A stretch of DNA of 64,000 nt from BRH-c54 sp965284565 (GTDB lineage Bacteria > Bacteroidota > Bacteroidia > Flavobacteriales_E > Vicingaceae): the NCBI GenBank assembly GCA_965284565.1, contig OZ260100.1, forward strand, positions 1,364,001 through 1,428,000, given 5' to 3'. The number at the start of each line of letters is the position of its first letter. Position 1 is the stretch's first letter. The notes beneath the pieces are model-generated. The model was not told where the DNA came from, did not search any database, and was given only the letters and a program-made list of their open reading frames with translations. This document shows, piece after piece, positions 1 through 9,455 of this stretch. The position numbers and the translations under genes were made by a program.

Positions 1-1828
1 CTTTAAAGGAGGATTCATAAATAATGTAATCAGCTTCAATTTTGTAAGTAAGATTAAAAGAAAAATCTTTAGTGTTTACATGAACATTTTCTGGGATATA
101 CTCAACTTCGTATTGTTCTGGTATTTTAAGTTTATAATAATAAGATTTTTTATAGCAATAATCTTGTTCTATGTCATGTGTTCTGTCTTTTTTTATTGTT
201 TCGGGGATAAAATCTTTGTGTAGATTTAAGTTTATATATAGATGGTTATCAGTTAGTGTAGCATAACTAGCGACAGAAAAATCGTAAGATAACTCAAAAG
301 GCTTATCGTAATCAAATTTATTGGTTTCAACAAATGAATTAATAATAAATTTATTGTTTCCTTTAGTTAAATTAATAGTGTAAAATTTTTTAATATTATC
401 ATCTTTAAGCGTTTCAAGATGATTAAAAATTTTGATTTTTGGATATCCGTTAACAGTATATTTTCCATTACCTACTAAATCTAAATTGTTTAGTTCTAAA
501 GCAACGGTATCATTAAAATAGTTTCTTTCAGCATTTGTAATAGGTAGTTTTTTTACAATAAAACTATCTGCATCTATGCCAATTAATACTTCTTTATCTT
601 GAATAAATGAAGCTATCATATCAATAGTTGCATATTTTCCTGTGGCATCTAAGTAATAAAAATTAGAGTCTATAATACAAGTGTTTATCATGTGGTTATC
701 TACTACTGGAGTTGATATCTGACTATAAGAATAAGGTAATCTTCGAGTACCTACCCATGTTAAATAGGTATTTAACCCAGCATATTCGAGCATTTCTTTT
801 AAAATACTAGAATTATCCTTACAATCTCCAAACCTCTTGTTATAAACTGAGCTTGCAGAGCGAGGAACAAAACCACCTAAGCCGCTTTCAAAAGCAACAT
901 ATTTTATGTTTTCTTGTACCCAATAATATATCACTTTTAATTTTTCTTCATCAGAATTTATATCTGCAATTAGACTGTCTACTAAAGATTTAATTTCAGG
1001 AATAGTATCATTTTTCTCATAAAAATCTTTGGTAAGAGAATAGTACCAATCGTAAAGTTTTTTAGTGCTTCCTAATATTGGCACTGTCTGACCATTTTCT
1101 GAATAAGATTCAATATAAGGAGTTATATGAGGAATGGAATGAAAAAAAGAAGGTGCATTTGATTCACTTTCTGTTTTTGGAACATGAGTTGATTTCCAAG
1201 TATAGATTTTTTTATTTTTCTTTTCTTCAACAGTATGTTCAATTTTAAAGTTATCGGTATTAAACTCTTTAAACCCTATATTAATATCTTTATCAACAGT
1301 CATTTTATATGTAACTTCATTAATCGGATAGTATTCTTGAAAAAAGAAAGAGGTTAAAAACCTAGGGTCGGTGATACTAGTTGTATAAGATAGATTTGAT
1401 TTGGAACCTTTATTAAGGTTAGGGTAGTAAAAACTTATTTCTTTAACATCATCATGAAAAATAGCGTTGTCAAGTTTATCTTTTTCATTGAAATTATTTA
1501 TTTTCTGTTCTTTATAGTTTTTTCCGTTAAAAATTAGCGAGGAAGCTTTTATTTCTGAGAGTTTATGGAAAGAAGAGCCACTAATTTTTTCTTCAGAAAA
1601 GAGGTTGGCGTTATCTTGTAAATAAAGTTTTTCTTCATTAAACTTTATGGTTATTTGTAATCCATTTTTAGATTTAGAGACATCAATTTCTTCTACATGA
1701 CTTATTATAACAAGGTTTTCGTTAGGGTATTTTTCATGAAAAAAATTTAACTCTTCAGAATGATCTTGAGCTATAATATGTATTAGTGAAAATACTAATG
1801 TTAGTAAAAGTGTGTAATGTTTTTTCAT
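1..1828 (-). CDS. DUF3857/transglutaminase-like exported protein (C-terminus beyond left edge)
   Basis: About 609 residues are visible and the frame stays open to base 1, so the C-terminus is missing. The protein starts with a signal peptide (MKKHYTLLLTLVFSLI, then a cut near IIAQ). A beta-rich DUF3857-type region of about 280 residues follows, then a transglutaminase-like core. A catalytic triad can be read: Cys336 in RFGDCKDNSS, His379 in DNHMIN and Asp394 in YLDATG. The role is unknown; relatives are periplasmic or surface proteins of Bacteroidota, and peptidase or cross-linking activity is inferred from the triad only. The ATG at 1826-1828 shares one base with the stop of the upstream TPR/YwqK gene (TAATG), which suggests translational coupling. 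The family is usually about 640-660 residues, so only a short tail should be missing. Confidence 0.85.
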   Translation of the reverse strand, partial: MKKHYTLLLTLVFSLIHIIAQDHSEELNFFHEKYPNENLVIISHVEEIDVSKSKNGLQITIKFNEEKLYLQDNANLFSEEKISGSSFHKLSEIKASSLIFNGKNYKEQKINNFNEKDKLDNAIFHDDVKEISFYYPNLNKGSKSNLSYTTSITDPRFLTSFFFQEYYPINEVTYKMTVDKDINIGFKEFNTDNFKIEHTVEEKKNKKIYTWKSTHVPKTESESNAPSFFHSIPHITPYIESYSENGQTVPILGSTKKLYDWYYSLTKDFYEKNDTIPEIKSLVDSLIADINSDEEKLKVIYYWVQENIKYVAFESGLGGFVPRSASSVYNKRFGDCKDNSSILKEMLEYAGLNTYLTWVGTRRLPYSYSQISTPVVDNHMINTCIIDSNFYYLDATGKYATIDMIASFIQDKEVLIGIDADSFIVKKLPITNAERNYFNDTVALELNNLDLVGNGKYTVNGYPKIKIFNHLETLKDDNIKKFYTINLTKGNNKFIINSFVETNKFDYDKPFELSYDFSVASYATLTDNHLYINLNLHKDFIPETIKKDRTHDIEQDYCYKKSYYYKLKIPEQYEVEYIPENVHVNTKDFSFNLTYKIEADYIIYESSFK

Positions 1829-4800
1829 TAATAAATTAAGTAATTATTAATATAATAAATTTGGTATAGTAGGTCTCCAGAAGGGGTGTATTTTTTTGTC
1901 CAGCCATTATACTCTCCATCAAAATAAGAGGTTATTTTTTTGATTTTTTGATTTTCATAATATTCGGTAAAAAGATTGTGATAATTACCTAATTCATAGT
2001 ATCTTACTGATTTTAATTTTCCTGATTCATAGTAAGACTTCACTTCTCCTTGGCGTTCTCCATTTTCATAACTTTCTTTTTCTTTTAATTGTCCATTGTA
2101 GTAATACTCTTCATAATCATCAATAAAAATACCTTTGTTAAATTTCATTTTTCTAGATATTTGACCATTTTTATAGTAGGCAATTATTTCTCCAGTTTCA
2201 TTTTCTAATTTAATTTCTGGAATTTCTTTTCCATCTTTTCCTAAGTATGAATACCCTGTTAATTTTCCATTCCAATAATGTCTTATTAGTTGTAGGTTAT
2301 TATACTCGTCATAAAATGTTTTTTCTCCGTGTAGTTCTCCATTGCGGTAGTTTTCTTTTTGTGTTATATTTCCTGAGGGGCTATAATAAAAGGATTCACC
2401 TTCTAGTAAACCATTGTCATAATTTTTTTTACTACTTAAATTTTCATCATCATCATAATCTTTCCATTCGCCATGTTTCTCATCTTGATAGTATTTACCT
2501 TCATAAGATAGTTTTCCATCAGGGTAATACCATTTCCAAATACCTTCTCTTTTATTATTTATGTATTGGCCTGTTGACTGAATTTTACCATTTTGGTAGT
2601 AATTTGTAAATGGGCCATGCGAAATATCATATTTATAAGCGGTTTCTTTTTTTATTTTCCCATTAGGGAAGAATTGTTTTCCAACAATATTTTCACCAGT
2701 AGTATCTTCATTTATAATTTGATAAACATTTTGAAGTGTATCATAGAGAGTAGTAGTTAGTATTTTACCAAGGTGAAAGTCTTGTATCATATATATTTTT
2801 CCTTTTGGAGAATAGTAATATTGCTTGCCATTTAACTGTCCGTCAATATAGTAATATTTTTCTTTAAGCGTAGTATCAGTATAATAATAGTTCCATTCTC
2901 CAACCCTATTGTTTTTCTCATACCAACCTTGTATACTTATGTTGCCGTTAATGTAATAATTTGCATAATACCCAGAGAGTGAGTCATCATTATAACTCAT
3001 TTTAGTTTTTATTGCACCATTATAATAATAGTAGATTTCATCCTCAACTAACTTTCCTTTATTAAAATGTTCAATAGCATCTAGGTTTCCATTTTTGTCG
3101 AAATATTCCCATTTTCCATCTTTTCCATCTTCTAATAAGTAGTTTCCTTTACTAGAGTTTACACCATCCGCATAAAAACCTTCATATAAAAAACTTCCTT
3201 TAGATTTTTTAACGTCTTTTAAAATAGCTCCTTTTTTATCATAAAATCGGTATGCAATAGGATTTCCATTTTTATAATCTATTTCATTAAATAATATTCC
3301 GTCAATATCATATTGTTTATAAAGTCCTGTTTTTTTACCTTTTTCATCATAAAATATTTCCTCCGTTTTTTCTCCATATTTATTATAGTAAACCCAATTT
3401 CCTATTAGAATACCATCTTTATATTTTCCTTTAGAATTTATTTTCCCATTTTCATAATAGGAAACATAATCGCCATTCATTAGGTTATTTGTATTTGTAT
3501 ATTCAGCTTGCAGTTTGCCGCTTTTATAATATTCTTTTTCTTGTCCGTTTCTTGTCCCATCAGTAAACATTATTTCAGACTTTATACTTCCATCTTCATA
3601 TAAAACTTTAACTAAACCCTCAATTTTTCCGTCTTTGTATGTTACTTTGTAATTAAGAAAGTCCTTTCCTATATCATAATAAAAGTTCTGATTAGTAATA
3701 ATGTTTTCATTATTGTATGTTCCTGTTTCTGTTGTTGCTCCTTTTTTATTATAGTTAGTATATTCTCCCACTATTTTACCTTCTTTATAGTTAGATATTC
3801 CACCTAAAACACCATTTTCATAATAGTATTTATATTCTCCTTCTAAATTTCCTCCTTTAAAAAAAGCTAACTCATTAATTTGTTTGTTTGGATAGTAAAA
3901 AGTCCATTCTCCAGTTTTTTTATTATCATCATCAACAGCTCCTTCTGAAAATAATGCACCTTGTTTATTATATGTTTTCCATATTCCAATCATATTATCC
4001 CCTTTCATTTTTCCAATGGCATTTACATAATCATTATTTTGATAATAATATTTTTCAGTTTCTCCATTATCAAGTTTTTCTTCAGAAATAATTTTATTCC
4101 AAACAGCAAAATAATTCCTTACAAAATCAATTACATTTTGTTTGTTTTTTAAAACAATTGATTTGTATTTGCTTTCATCACTTATGGAAAAAGAAATGGT
4201 ATAAATAAAATCTTCAAACATTCCGTTGTCAATAATTTGCTTAAAGAAAGGAATGTAATAGTTTCCCCAAAAAGCATCAGTTTTTGGTAAATCTTTTAAG
4301 GAGTTTAAAATAAGGTGTGTTTGTTTAACATAAGGCAAATCTATTTTTGAAGGAGATTTGTATTTTTTGTTAAGAGCAACATAATTCTTTACTAATTTAT
4401 CAAGTTGTTCAAAAGCTTTAGCATCATCAAAATTATCTATGTTAATTCTTTCGGTTTCATTTTTAGAGGTTAGTATAGTGTTTAAGGCACTTAAAACTGT
4501 TATGGCATTTTCTCCATCAGGATCTAAAATTAAATACATACTATAACACATTGCAGCTTGTGTAACCATATCTGCTCGGTAAGAAAACTCTCCTAATTTA
4601 TAGTGATAAGTTGCATTAAACGGACTTAACTTTATTGCAAGTTGATTATATTTTATGGCTTCTTTATAATTTTTCTTGCCTTCATAAGCCAAGGCTTTTA
4701 CATAATGTATTTTAGCACTTTTTGGGAAAGATTTTAGAGCTTTGTCTGCAACTGCTAACATTTCATCATACTTTTTTAATTCCAAAAGTGCTGATGCTTT

Positions 4801-5127
4801 ATTGCCATAGAAAGTGGTATGTTCGTTATGATACTTAAGTGCTAACCCCTCATCACAATAAACAATAGCTTTTTTATAATCTTCGCTTTGAATGCTGTAA
4901 TAAGAAAGTGCAATTAATAAATCAGCATATAAGGTGTCGTTTTTATTAATATGTTTCTCAATAAAATCAATTCGTTTTTGATATTGGTCTTCTGGTATTT
5001 CATTTAATTGTTCTGTGAAAGCTTCTTTTGATAAATATGTTTTTTTAGTTTGAGACTTTGAAATTGTTGAAGATAAAATTAAAACAGTTAAAAGAATTTT
5101 TCCTAATAGTGTTGATAGATTTTTCAT
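1828..5127 (-). CDS. Exported TPR plus YwqK/MORN-type repeat protein, 1099 aa
   Basis: A signal peptide (residues 1-26, ending SKSQ) is followed by TPR-like helical repeats at about 60-210. A linker region leads to roughly thirty 22-24 residue units of the form G.w..yy.nG.l.....y..G from about residue 375 to the end. This is the repeat that databases call MORN or YwqK antitoxin repeat. The solenoid is rich in Tyr, Asn, Lys and Gly and probably forms an elongated beta-hairpin surface. No catalytic motif was seen. The name antitoxin comes from Bacillus YwqK and should not be taken as function here. The stop overlaps the start of the transglutaminase-like gene by one base, so the two are probably made together. 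Confidence 0.85.
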   Translation of the reverse strand: MKNLSTLLGKILLTVLILSSTISKSQTKKTYLSKEAFTEQLNEIPEDQYQKRIDFIEKHINKNDTLYADLLIALSYYSIQSEDYKKAIVYCDEGLALKYHNEHTTFYGNKASALLELKKYDEMLAVADKALKSFPKSAKIHYVKALAYEGKKNYKEAIKYNQLAIKLSPFNATYHYKLGEFSYRADMVTQAAMCYSMYLILDPDGENAITVLSALNTILTSKNETERINIDNFDDAKAFEQLDKLVKNYVALNKKYKSPSKIDLPYVKQTHLILNSLKDLPKTDAFWGNYYIPFFKQIIDNGMFEDFIYTISFSISDESKYKSIVLKNKQNVIDFVRNYFAVWNKIISEEKLDNGETEKYYYQNNDYVNAIGKMKGDNMIGIWKTYNKQGALFSEGAVDDDNKKTGEWTFYYPNKQINELAFFKGGNLEGEYKYYYENGVLGGISNYKEGKIVGEYTNYNKKGATTETGTYNNENIITNQNFYYDIGKDFLNYKVTYKDGKIEGLVKVLYEDGSIKSEIMFTDGTRNGQEKEYYKSGKLQAEYTNTNNLMNGDYVSYYENGKINSKGKYKDGILIGNWVYYNKYGEKTEEIFYDEKGKKTGLYKQYDIDGILFNEIDYKNGNPIAYRFYDKKGAILKDVKKSKGSFLYEGFYADGVNSSKGNYLLEDGKDGKWEYFDKNGNLDAIEHFNKGKLVEDEIYYYYNGAIKTKMSYNDDSLSGYYANYYINGNISIQGWYEKNNRVGEWNYYYTDTTLKEKYYYIDGQLNGKQYYYSPKGKIYMIQDFHLGKILTTTLYDTLQNVYQIINEDTTGENIVGKQFFPNGKIKKETAYKYDISHGPFTNYYQNGKIQSTGQYINNKREGIWKWYYPDGKLSYEGKYYQDEKHGEWKDYDDDENLSSKKNYDNGLLEGESFYYSPSGNITQKENYRNGELHGEKTFYDEYNNLQLIRHYWNGKLTGYSYLGKDGKEIPEIKLENETGEIIAYYKNGQISRKMKFNKGIFIDDYEEYYYNGQLKEKESYENGERQGEVKSYYESGKLKSVRYYELGNYHNLFTEYYENQKIKKITSYFDGEYNGWTKKYTPSGDLLYQIYYINNYLIY

Positions 5128-5277
5128 AGTATTTATGGTTGTTAAATAAATAAAACGCTTGCAAGTTATAAAAATATATATATTGTGAGAAACTATTCTA
5201 AAAAAAAAACAGGAAGAAATAGTTGTTATTATGTTTTTTAAATATTGATGACAAGTTATTGTTTGAATTTCAAATAA

Positions 5278-6867
5278 TTAAAGCCTAATGTTCCAAATGA
5301 TTTCATTGTCCCAATTAGGACGAATTTTTATGGCTTTTTGGTAATGAATTACTGTTTCGGGTTGTTGGGTTTTTAAATAATTACCTGTATCCCATTTTTT
5401 ATTATCATTTTCGTCAATAATTAAATGCAAGTCATAATCGCCTGGAGTTAAAAAAGTGTAATTAATATTTTGACTGTTGCTTATGTATTTTTCATCAATA
5501 ATTTTGTTGTTTCTAAGCAATTTCAAAATATAAGGGGTTTTAAAATTTACATCCATTTTCAATATAATATTACCGTAGTCAGATTCTTTTTTAGTTTTAA
5601 AACTAACAACAACACTATCATTTTTTAATCCCAAAATATCCTGAAAAGTTTCAGGAAGAATTTGTAAAACATAATCTGTATTTTCTTTAAAAGGGTAACT
5701 TATTTCATAATTCCGGGTATTATTATGCTGATTAATTTCAAATTTAACAGGAACGGAATCTTCTAACAAGGTAATGTTTTCTTGATTAAAAGTGTTTATT
5801 GGGCGAGGAGTAGATAGGAGGATGTTTTTATTCAAATCGAAAACAGGAGTGATATTAGTTTTAATATTAATTAGTGTATCTTTAAATTTTGATTCCGCAA
5901 TAAAAGTTACAGCAGAAGTATCTAATATTTTTTTACCTTCACTAATGTAATATTCCACTTCTTTAAAATTTCCTACACCTAATAGCCAGTGTGTTATAGT
6001 GTCGTTAGTATTGTTTTTTTCTTCAATATACCATCTAATTTTTTCTTTTATATTGGTGTTTATTGTTACATTTTCTGAAGGCTGATTAAGGTAAAAAATA
6101 ACCTTGCCATATTCCTTATGTTCTACTTTTTTTACATATTGGTTGTCTTGTTTTTCTTCAAAGAGAAACAATTGTTGTTTCGACAAGTTACTATCTAGGG
6201 TAGTGGGGTTTTCAAAAAAAGCAATTTGTTCGTTAGGTAAATCATAAAGATAATTGCTGTTAATATCTTCTAAAGCAAATACTTTGTAGTTTCCTTTTGC
6301 AATATTTGTAATAGAAAAATTGCCTTCTTTATCGGTAATAGCAACATATTTAGGTTTTTTAAGATAAGGCACAGAATCTTCTAACTGTTCGTAAAGCATT
6401 ACATACACTTTTTCTTTTGGTTTAAGATCTTGAGCAAAAAGTACATTGCCAGAAAAAGATAAGGAATCTAGATAATTGCCTGTAGAAAAAACGTATTTGT
6501 AATTAGGGATAGGATTATTTTCTGTGATGTCTATAATGGCGTTGCCAAAATTAATGCTGTAAGTAGTATTAGGAAGTAGCTTTTCTTTTAATTTAATAAT
6601 TAAGCTTTTACCTTTAATACTAATTTCGGGGGGATCCTCCATAATAGGAGAAACAATTAATTGTTGCAGTAGATTTTCTAGTCTAATAAATTCATCAAAT
6701 TCAATGGTAATGGTTTTTGCAACAAAGTTGACACTTTTATTTTCGGGAGTACTTTTTAGTTCTTTTGGAGGAATTTCATCTTTATCTCCACCAGTAAGTG
6801 GAACTACCTGAGCACAACCATAAATTAATAAGGCAAAAATGATGTATATGAACCCTTTTAAATTCAT
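5278..6867 (-). CDS. Ig-like (Big_5) domain lipoprotein, 529 aa
   Basis: The N-terminus MNLKGFIYIIFALLIYGC has a lipobox (IYGC), so the mature protein should be lipid-anchored at Cys18. Residues about 30-130 match the bacterial Ig-like domain seen in many Bacteroidota lipoproteins (PPKELKSTPENKSVNF, then IEFDEFIRLENLLQQ and LPNTTYSINFGNAI). A carboxypeptidase-regulatory-like segment follows (about 165-215, GNFSITNIAKGNYKVFALED). The C-terminus has a second such segment with DENDNKKWDTG. It is a structural or binding protein with no enzyme motif. Its ATG overlaps the stop of the methionine sulfoxide reductase gene as ATGA, indicating an operon. Confidence 0.8.
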   Translation of the reverse strand: MNLKGFIYIIFALLIYGCAQVVPLTGGDKDEIPPKELKSTPENKSVNFVAKTITIEFDEFIRLENLLQQLIVSPIMEDPPEISIKGKSLIIKLKEKLLPNTTYSINFGNAIIDITENNPIPNYKYVFSTGNYLDSLSFSGNVLFAQDLKPKEKVYVMLYEQLEDSVPYLKKPKYVAITDKEGNFSITNIAKGNYKVFALEDINSNYLYDLPNEQIAFFENPTTLDSNLSKQQLFLFEEKQDNQYVKKVEHKEYGKVIFYLNQPSENVTINTNIKEKIRWYIEEKNNTNDTITHWLLGVGNFKEVEYYISEGKKILDTSAVTFIAESKFKDTLINIKTNITPVFDLNKNILLSTPRPINTFNQENITLLEDSVPVKFEINQHNNTRNYEISYPFKENTDYVLQILPETFQDILGLKNDSVVVSFKTKKESDYGNIILKMDVNFKTPYILKLLRNNKIIDEKYISNSQNINYTFLTPGDYDLHLIIDENDNKKWDTGNYLKTQQPETVIHYQKAIKIRPNWDNEIIWNIRL

Positions 6868-7349
6868 ATAAAATTGGTAATTAAGTTGGCTACTTTTTCG
6901 AGATAAATAGCATCTGTTTTATCAAAAGTATTTAGTACTTCGCTATCAACATCAATAATCATAACTACTTCATTATTCTTATTGAAAACAGGTACTACAA
7001 TTTCAGATTTTGACTCGCTACTACAAGCGATATGTCCAGGAAATTCATCTACATTGGGGACAATTATAGTATTAGCTTGTTGCCATGCTGTACCACAAAC
7101 ACCTTTACCTTTTTTAATTCTTGTGCAAGCAATTGGCCCCTGAAAAGGGCCTAATACCAATTCATCATTTTTTACCATATAAACACCTACCCATAAAAAA
7201 TGAAATGTTTCTTTTAAGGCAGCCATCAGGTTAGCCAAATTAGCGATAACATCAGTTTCTCCACTAGTTAATGCAGTAAGCTGAGGAAGTAAATTTTGAT
7301 ATTTCTCCTCTTTGCTAAGTTGTTGGTTTATGATAAGTTCTTCTGCCAT
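6864..7349 (-). CDS. msrC: Free methionine-(R)-sulfoxide reductase (GAF domain)
   Basis: A single GAF-domain protein of 161 residues. It carries the three cysteines of the free Met-R-SO reductase family at C75, C85 and C109 (PIACTRI, GVCGTAW, GHIACSSESKSEIV). The 10- and 24-residue spacings are those of E. coli YebR/MsrC. It reduces free methionine-R-sulfoxide in the cytoplasm using thioredoxin. I place the start at the ATG at 7347-7349. A TTG nine bases further upstream is in frame, but it lies inside the promoter -7 element TACTTTTG (7356-7363). It is the first gene of a two-gene unit with the Ig-like lipoprotein (4-base overlap). Confidence 0.9.
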   Translation of the reverse strand: MAEELIINQQLSKEEKYQNLLPQLTALTSGETDVIANLANLMAALKETFHFLWVGVYMVKNDELVLGPFQGPIACTRIKKGKGVCGTAWQQANTIIVPNVDEFPGHIACSSESKSEIVVPVFNKNNEVVMIIDVDSEVLNTFDKTDAIYLEKVANLITNFI

Positions 7350-7355
7350 AGAAAG

Positions 7356-7363
7356 CAAAAGTA
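7356..7363 (-). promoter_or_regulatory. TAnnTTTG -7 element for msrC
   Basis: TACTTTTG reads on the minus strand and ends six bases before the ATG at 7349. It matches the Bacteroidota -7 consensus. No clear -33 TTG was seen at the usual distance. The transcript would be almost leaderless. Confidence 0.55.
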
Positions 7364-7445
7364 GGAATAATTAGGTTTTGATGCTACGAATTAATATATG
7401 TACTTAGTTTAAACAACAACCATTTTCTCTAACGCCAACATTTAG

Positions 7446-7453
7446 TAAGTTTG
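7446..7453 (+). promoter_or_regulatory. TAnnTTTG -7 element for the MscS-type channel gene
   Basis: TAAGTTTG lies 17 bases before the ATG at 7471. No convincing -33 TTG was found, so the call rests on the -7 match and its position. Confidence 0.45.
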
Positions 7454-7470
7454 CAAAAAAAAAATTAATT

Positions 7471-8742
7471 ATGGAGACTAAAGCTTTAACTAGGTTTTTT
7501 TACAGGTTATTAAAAGACCAAACAGATATTTCTGAAACAATGGCAATTTATGCTAATGTGTTCATTAACTTTATCTTACTTTTAATCTTGGGATATATTC
7601 TCTATAAGCTGTTAAGGGGTTTTTCAGAAAAAATTGTACATAACTTAGCATCAAAGTCAAAAACCAAATTTGATGATTTTTTAGTTGAAAATAAAACCTT
7701 TTTACACCTTGCTAATTTAGTTACTCTTTATATTATTTCTGCCTTTGTTCCTGATATTTTAATTGACTTTCCGCATTTAGAAAAATATGCTGAAATGCTG
7801 GTTAGTGTATTAGTGGTTGTGATGAGTATTTGGCTTATCAGAAGTATATTATCTACTTTTAAAGATTTTCTTAAAACCATTAATGCGTTTAAAGATAAAC
7901 CTATAGAGAGTTATATTCAAGTGTTTATGATTATTACTTGGTTGTTTGGTTTTATCATTATTTTCTCCATCATTACTGGCAAACCGTTTTTACACTTTTT
8001 AACTGCCTTAGGAGCTTTATCAGCTGTATTATTGTTAGTTTTTAAAGACACCATTTTGGGTTTTGTAGCAAGCATACAAGTAAGTGTAAACGATACGGTA
8101 AGAATTGGCGATTGGATTTCTATGGAAAAATATGGTGCTGATGGAGATGTTTATGAAATCAATCTTTCTACTGTGAAAGTCAGGAATTTTGATAATACTA
8201 TTACTACTATTCCTACTTATTATTTGATTTCTGATTCTTTTAAAAACTGGCGAGGAATGAGCATTTCTGGTGGAAGAAGAATTAAAAGAGCAGTTATTAT
8301 TAAATCTACTAGTATAAAATTCTTAACGAATGAAGAAATAACCAAGTTTAAAGAAATTCAGTTAGTTACAGATTATATAGACCACAGGCAGGTTGATATA
8401 AATAAGCATAACGAACAGAATAATATTGATAAAACGGTATTGATTAATGGCCGAAACATGACCAATTTTGGTTTGTTTAGAAAATATGTAGATGCTTATT
8501 TACATGAACACCCTGCAATTAACAAAGAAATGATGATAATGACTCGTCAATTGGAACCAACTCCAACAGGAATTCCTTTAGAGGTGTATGCCTTTAGTAA
8601 GGATAAAGCTTGGGCAAATTACGAGCATATTATGGCAGATATTTTTGATCATATTTTGGCGGCAGTTCCTTATTTCCATTTAGAAGTATTTGAGTATCCT
8701 ACAGGAAAGGATTTTGTTGATATAATGGAGAAGAAAAAATAA
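7471..8742 (+). CDS. Mechanosensitive ion channel, MscS superfamily, YbdG type
   Basis: A 423-residue inner-membrane protein with about five membrane segments (roughly 27-47, 70-90, 105-125, 150-170 and 175-195), then the MscS beta domain. Close matches to E. coli YbdG/MscM are visible, including KYGADGDVYEI, NFDNTITTIPTYYL, SDSFKNWRGM and SGGRRIKR. The last transmembrane helix continues into the pore-lining segment LLLVFKDTILGFVASIQV. The length suits the YbdG branch (about 415) rather than MscS proper (286). It should open on membrane tension and release osmolytes during hypo-osmotic shock. It is monocistronic, diverging from the msrC unit. Confidence 0.9.
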   Translation: METKALTRFFYRLLKDQTDISETMAIYANVFINFILLLILGYILYKLLRGFSEKIVHNLASKSKTKFDDFLVENKTFLHLANLVTLYIISAFVPDILIDFPHLEKYAEMLVSVLVVVMSIWLIRSILSTFKDFLKTINAFKDKPIESYIQVFMIITWLFGFIIIFSIITGKPFLHFLTALGALSAVLLLVFKDTILGFVASIQVSVNDTVRIGDWISMEKYGADGDVYEINLSTVKVRNFDNTITTIPTYYLISDSFKNWRGMSISGGRRIKRAVIIKSTSIKFLTNEEITKFKEIQLVTDYIDHRQVDINKHNEQNNIDKTVLINGRNMTNFGLFRKYVDAYLHEHPAINKEMMIMTRQLEPTPTGIPLEVYAFSKDKAWANYEHIMADIFDHILAAVPYFHLEVFEYPTGKDFVDIMEKKK

Positions 8743-8841
8743 GTGATTTAAAAACATACTGCAATCACAAATTTTTAAAAGAATCTCTGCCTTTTTAGTA
8801 TAATTTCTTACTTTTATCCTACCTAACAAAAACTATAAATT

Positions 8842-9381
8842 ATGGCTGTTCAACTTCCTTTTAATTTTAATCAATGGATTGAAGAAAACAAAGACAAACT
8901 TAAACCACCAGTTGGCAATAAAAATATGTATCCTTTAGGAAAGGATTTTATTGTAATGGTGGTGGGTGGACCAAATGCCAGAAAAGATTTTCATTATAAT
9001 GAAACTGAAGAGTTATTTTATCAGCTAAAAGGTGATATTGAAGTAACCATACAAGATGAAGGAAAAGCAGTAAAAGTTCCTATAAAAGAAGGTGATATGT
9101 TTTTGCTTCCTGCAAAAGTGCCTCATTCTCCGGTTCGTTCGGAAGGTTCTATAGGGTTAGTTATAGAAAGAGTAAGAAAAGGAACTGATTACAAAGATGG
9201 TTTAATGTGGTTTTGCGAAAAATGCAACAATAAACTTTACGAAAAATACTTTCCGTTAACCAATATAGAAAATGACTTTTTACCTGTGTTTAAAGAATAT
9301 TACGCTTCTGAAGCATTAAGGACTTGCAACAGCTGTGGACATGTTATGGAAGCAGATAGTCGCTTTGTTGAAAAAAAGTAA
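8842..9381 (+). CDS. nbaC: 3-hydroxyanthranilate 3,4-dioxygenase
   Basis: A 179-residue cupin that opens the ring of 3-hydroxyanthranilate to 2-amino-3-carboxymuconate semialdehyde, in the kynurenine branch of tryptophan breakdown or quinolinate/NAD synthesis. All family residues are present at their usual numbers: iron ligands His51, Glu57 and His95; substrate arginines Arg47 and Arg99; and the rubredoxin-like second metal site Cys125, Cys128, Cys162 and Cys165 (CEKC and CNSC) of the bacterial enzymes. The family is also called HaaO or KynC. No other kynurenine-pathway gene is in the window, so which pathway it serves cannot be decided here. Confidence 0.95.
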   Translation: MAVQLPFNFNQWIEENKDKLKPPVGNKNMYPLGKDFIVMVVGGPNARKDFHYNETEELFYQLKGDIEVTIQDEGKAVKVPIKEGDMFLLPAKVPHSPVRSEGSIGLVIERVRKGTDYKDGLMWFCEKCNNKLYEKYFPLTNIENDFLPVFKEYYASEALRTCNSCGHVMEADSRFVEKK

Positions 9382-9422
9382 GTCTTTTCATTCCTAAAAT
9401 TTACAAGAACACTTTGTTTATT

Positions 9423-9430
9423 TACCTTTG
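9423..9430 (+). promoter_or_regulatory. TAnnTTTG -7 element for the M61 peptidase gene
   Basis: TACCTTTG is 25 bases upstream of the ATG at 9456, in the short gap after the dioxygenase gene. No -33 match was recognised. Confidence 0.45.
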
Positions 9431-9455
9431 TGGGAAACCAAATTTTAGGTAACCC

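Noticed and set aside
1828..5127. Possible toxin-antitoxin system because of the YwqK antitoxin repeat name
   Set aside because: The protein is exported, 1099 residues long and has no toxin partner; the repeat is a general MORN-like unit.
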